Below are positions 6,827 to 8,031 of a DNA stretch of 8,031 nt, piece by piece. Within the stretch, counting starts at the first letter, position 1; each line of letters opens with the position of its first letter. The notes under the pieces were generated by a model that saw only the letters and a program-made list of their open reading frames with translations, did not search any database and was not told the origin of the DNA. Origin of the DNA: Kiritimatiellia bacterium (GTDB lineage: Bacteria; Verrucomicrobiota; Kiritimatiellia; CAIQIC01; Lenti-01); contig JAHDSS010000536.1 in NCBI GenBank assembly GCA_018432565.1, positions 1-8,031 on the forward strand, given 5' to 3'. Made by a program: the position numbers and the translations under genes.

Positions 6827-6874
6827 AGTATATACATATTGCAATAACTATAGTTATTGCAATGTGTATACACT
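6827..6874. repeat. 48-bp AT-rich nested palindrome in the ftsW-ahcY gap
   Basis: The core 6838-6863 is a perfect 26-bp palindrome without any spacer: ATTGCAATAACTA and its exact complement. Symmetry extends to 24-bp arms with only two non-matching pairs (T6837/G6864 and A6830/C6871). It is built of smaller palindromes: GTATATAC (6828-6835), ATTGCAAT (6838-6845), ACTATAGT (6847-6854), ATTGCAAT (6856-6863) and GTGTATACAC (6864-6873). Their centres are 10, 9, 9 and 9 bp apart. It is much richer in AT than its surroundings. The function is unknown: a cooperative operator, a recombination site or a chromosome-organising site are possible. The rest of the gap (6675-6938) holds the ahcY promoter and SD and a minor ATGAC/GTCAT repeat at 6809-6824. 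Confidence 0.9.
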
Positions 6875-6938
6875 GCGCAAACCGGTGCAGGAAATGCCAG
6901 GAAATGGGCGGGAGGCCCTCCGGGAAAAGGTAAACGGC

Positions 6939-8031
6939 CTACGTCCGCCGGCGCGCAGACCGCCGGCCCGTCCCCTGGCGGGCGATGTTCAGCAGCACGC
7001 CCACCATGAACAGCAGCACCACCAGGCTGGTTCCGCCAAAGCTGATGAACGGCAGCGGCAGCCCCTTGGTCGGCAGGCGCCCGGTCACCACCCCGATGTT
7101 CAGCGCGGCCTGCAGGCTGATCAGCATCGTGATGCCGAACGCCATCAGCCGTCCGCCCGCATCCGGCGCGCGTCCGCTGATGCGCAAACCGCAGAGCAGA
7201 AACACCACAAACAGCCCCACCACCCCGAGCGAAAACAGGACCCCCAGTTCTTCGCCGATGATGGCAAAAATGAAATCCGTGTGGGCTTCGGGCAGGTAAT
7301 GCTGTTTCTGGAGGCTTTGGCCGAGCCCCACGCCCCAGGCACCTCCCGCCACGAAGGCATACAGCGCGTTCAGCAGCTGAAAGGCTTCGTCCTGCGCGTA
7401 TTTTTCCGGATCCAGAAAGGCCATGATGCGGCTCATGCGCTGGCGGTTCTGCGAAATCATCCAGGCCAGGCCCGCCCCCCCCGCCAGTGCCGCGCCTCCC
7501 AGATAGAGGACCGGGGCGCCCGCCACGAACATCATCAGCCCGCCGGTGGCGCCGATCAGAATGGTGGCGCCGAAATCGGTCTCCATCACGATCAGCCCCA
7601 GCAGGAGCCCGAGAAGCAGCGCCGGATACAGCAGCCCGCCCTTGAAGCCCGTCCGCTCGCGCCGCTTGGTCCCGTACCAGGCCGACAACATGACGATGGC
7701 CACGAATTTCGCGATCTCGGACGGCTGGAACGTCAGGCCCATGGGCAGCCGAATCCAGCGATGACTGCCCTTGATGTTCAGGCCGATGCCGGGAATGTAC
7801 ACCAGAGCCAGCAGAACCAGCGTCGCGCCCAGCAAAGGCCAGGACAGTTTCAGCCAGCGCCGGTAGTCCACCCTTGAACCGACCGTCCCTGCCGCCAGCC
7901 CCGCCAGCAGCCAGAGCATCTGGCGCTGGGTAAAATAATCGGGATCGCCGAACAGTTTTTCTCCCTGGGGACCGCTGGTGCTGTAGAGCATGACCAGGCC
8001 AAACAGGCACAGGATGCCCACCACCAAGATC
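6939..8031 (-). CDS. ftsW: Peptidoglycan glycosyltransferase FtsW, 5' end outside window
   Basis: This inner-membrane SEDS glycosyltransferase polymerises lipid II at the division septum together with a class B penicillin-binding protein. The frame is open to the right edge. A TTG at 8027 gives 362 residues, but the first membrane helix (VVGILCLFGLVMLYSTS) begins immediately, so probably some 10-25 N-terminal residues lie outside. Positions below count from that TTG. Seen in order are GSHRWIRLPMGLTFQPSEIAK (88-107, SEDS loop), the large extracytoplasmic loop with LLNALYAFVAGGAWGVGLG (218-236), LPEAHTDFIFAIIGEELG (245-262) with the essential Asp251 (E. coli FtsW Asp297), and PTKGLPLPFISFGGTSL (319-335). 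These read as FtsW rather than RodA. About ten membrane helices can be drawn. The C-terminus is a basic cytoplasmic tail (RRSARRRT). No terminator follows, and the next gene on this strand is ahcY, not murG. Confidence 0.95.
   Translation of the reverse strand, partial: ILVVGILCLFGLVMLYSTSGPQGEKLFGDPDYFTQRQMLWLLAGLAAGTVGSRVDYRRWLKLSWPLLGATLVLLALVYIPGIGLNIKGSHRWIRLPMGLTFQPSEIAKFVAIVMLSAWYGTKRRERTGFKGGLLYPALLLGLLLGLIVMETDFGATILIGATGGLMMFVAGAPVLYLGGAALAGGAGLAWMISQNRQRMSRIMAFLDPEKYAQDEAFQLLNALYAFVAGGAWGVGLGQSLQKQHYLPEAHTDFIFAIIGEELGVLFSLGVVGLFVVFLLCGLRISGRAPDAGGRLMAFGITMLISLQAALNIGVVTGRLPTKGLPLPFISFGGTSLVVLLFMVGVLLNIARQGTGRRSARRRT

Noticed and set aside
6675..6938. Possible SAH or SAM riboswitch before ahcY.
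   Set aside because: No SAH riboswitch core was recognised by eye, and the predicted leader is only about 25 nt. A covariance-model search of this gap would settle it.
3487..7877. Long plus-strand frames at 3487-4632, 5271-6812 and 6864-7877.
   Set aside because: Each is antisense to a recognised gene (rlmN, ahcY, ftsW) and mirrors its codon bias; no recognisable motifs.
6706..8010. A 434-codon open frame on the minus strand overlapping ftsW and the ftsW-ahcY gap.
   Set aside because: It is in another frame of the clearly conserved ftsW, has an Arg/Gly/Ala-rich composition typical of GC-rich shadows, and its end runs through the palindrome and the ahcY promoter.

Overview
All genes that can be supported lie on the minus strand, so the window reads from its right edge to its left. 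In transcription order they are: a 5'-truncated ftsW (cell division); ahcY (S-adenosylhomocysteine hydrolase); hicA and hicB (a type II toxin-antitoxin pair); rlmN (23S rRNA/tRNA adenine-C2 methyltransferase); and a three-gene transporter operon of a small GntR-family regulator of the YtrA type, an ABC ATPase and a large ABC-2-type permease that runs off the left edge. Plus-strand open frames are antisense shadows. The DNA is GC-rich with strong GC skew at third codon positions, and the proteins look like those of a Gram-negative-type bacterium. The 471-residue AhcY, the YtrA-type regulator with a very large permease, and the hicAB pair would fit the PVC group (for example Kiritimatiellota or Verrucomicrobiota), but this is a guess and no marker here settles it.

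Right part (5259-8031): ftsW encodes the septal SEDS glycosyltransferase. A 264-bp gap separates it from ahcY. That gap holds the most striking non-coding structure of the window: an AT-rich 48-bp palindrome (6827-6874) with a perfect 26-bp core, made of five smaller palindromes centred every 9-10 bp. Nearer to ahcY is a candidate promoter whose 17-bp spacer is itself a perfect palindrome, followed by a strong Shine-Dalgarno (SD) sequence.

Middle part (3463-5150): hicA and hicB overlap by ATGA and are preceded by a TTGACA promoter whose spacer contains a perfect 7+5+7 inverted repeat, the expected kind of autoregulatory site. rlmN starts 16 nt after hicB with no clear promoter or SD of its own, so this housekeeping enzyme may be read from the toxin-antitoxin transcript.

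Left part (1-3392): the regulator, ATPase and permease are packed with a 4-nt overlap and an 11-nt gap. A perfect 9+7+9 inverted repeat of the YtrA-operator kind lies across the -10 box and ends next to the regulator's ATG, which suggests autorepression of the transporter operon. The permease has about seven N-terminal membrane segments and then more than 430 non-membrane residues. At both the regulator and hicA, the predicted transcription start falls on the A of the ATG, so both may give leaderless mRNAs.

No tRNA, rRNA, CRISPR array, insertion sequence or complete intrinsic terminator was seen.
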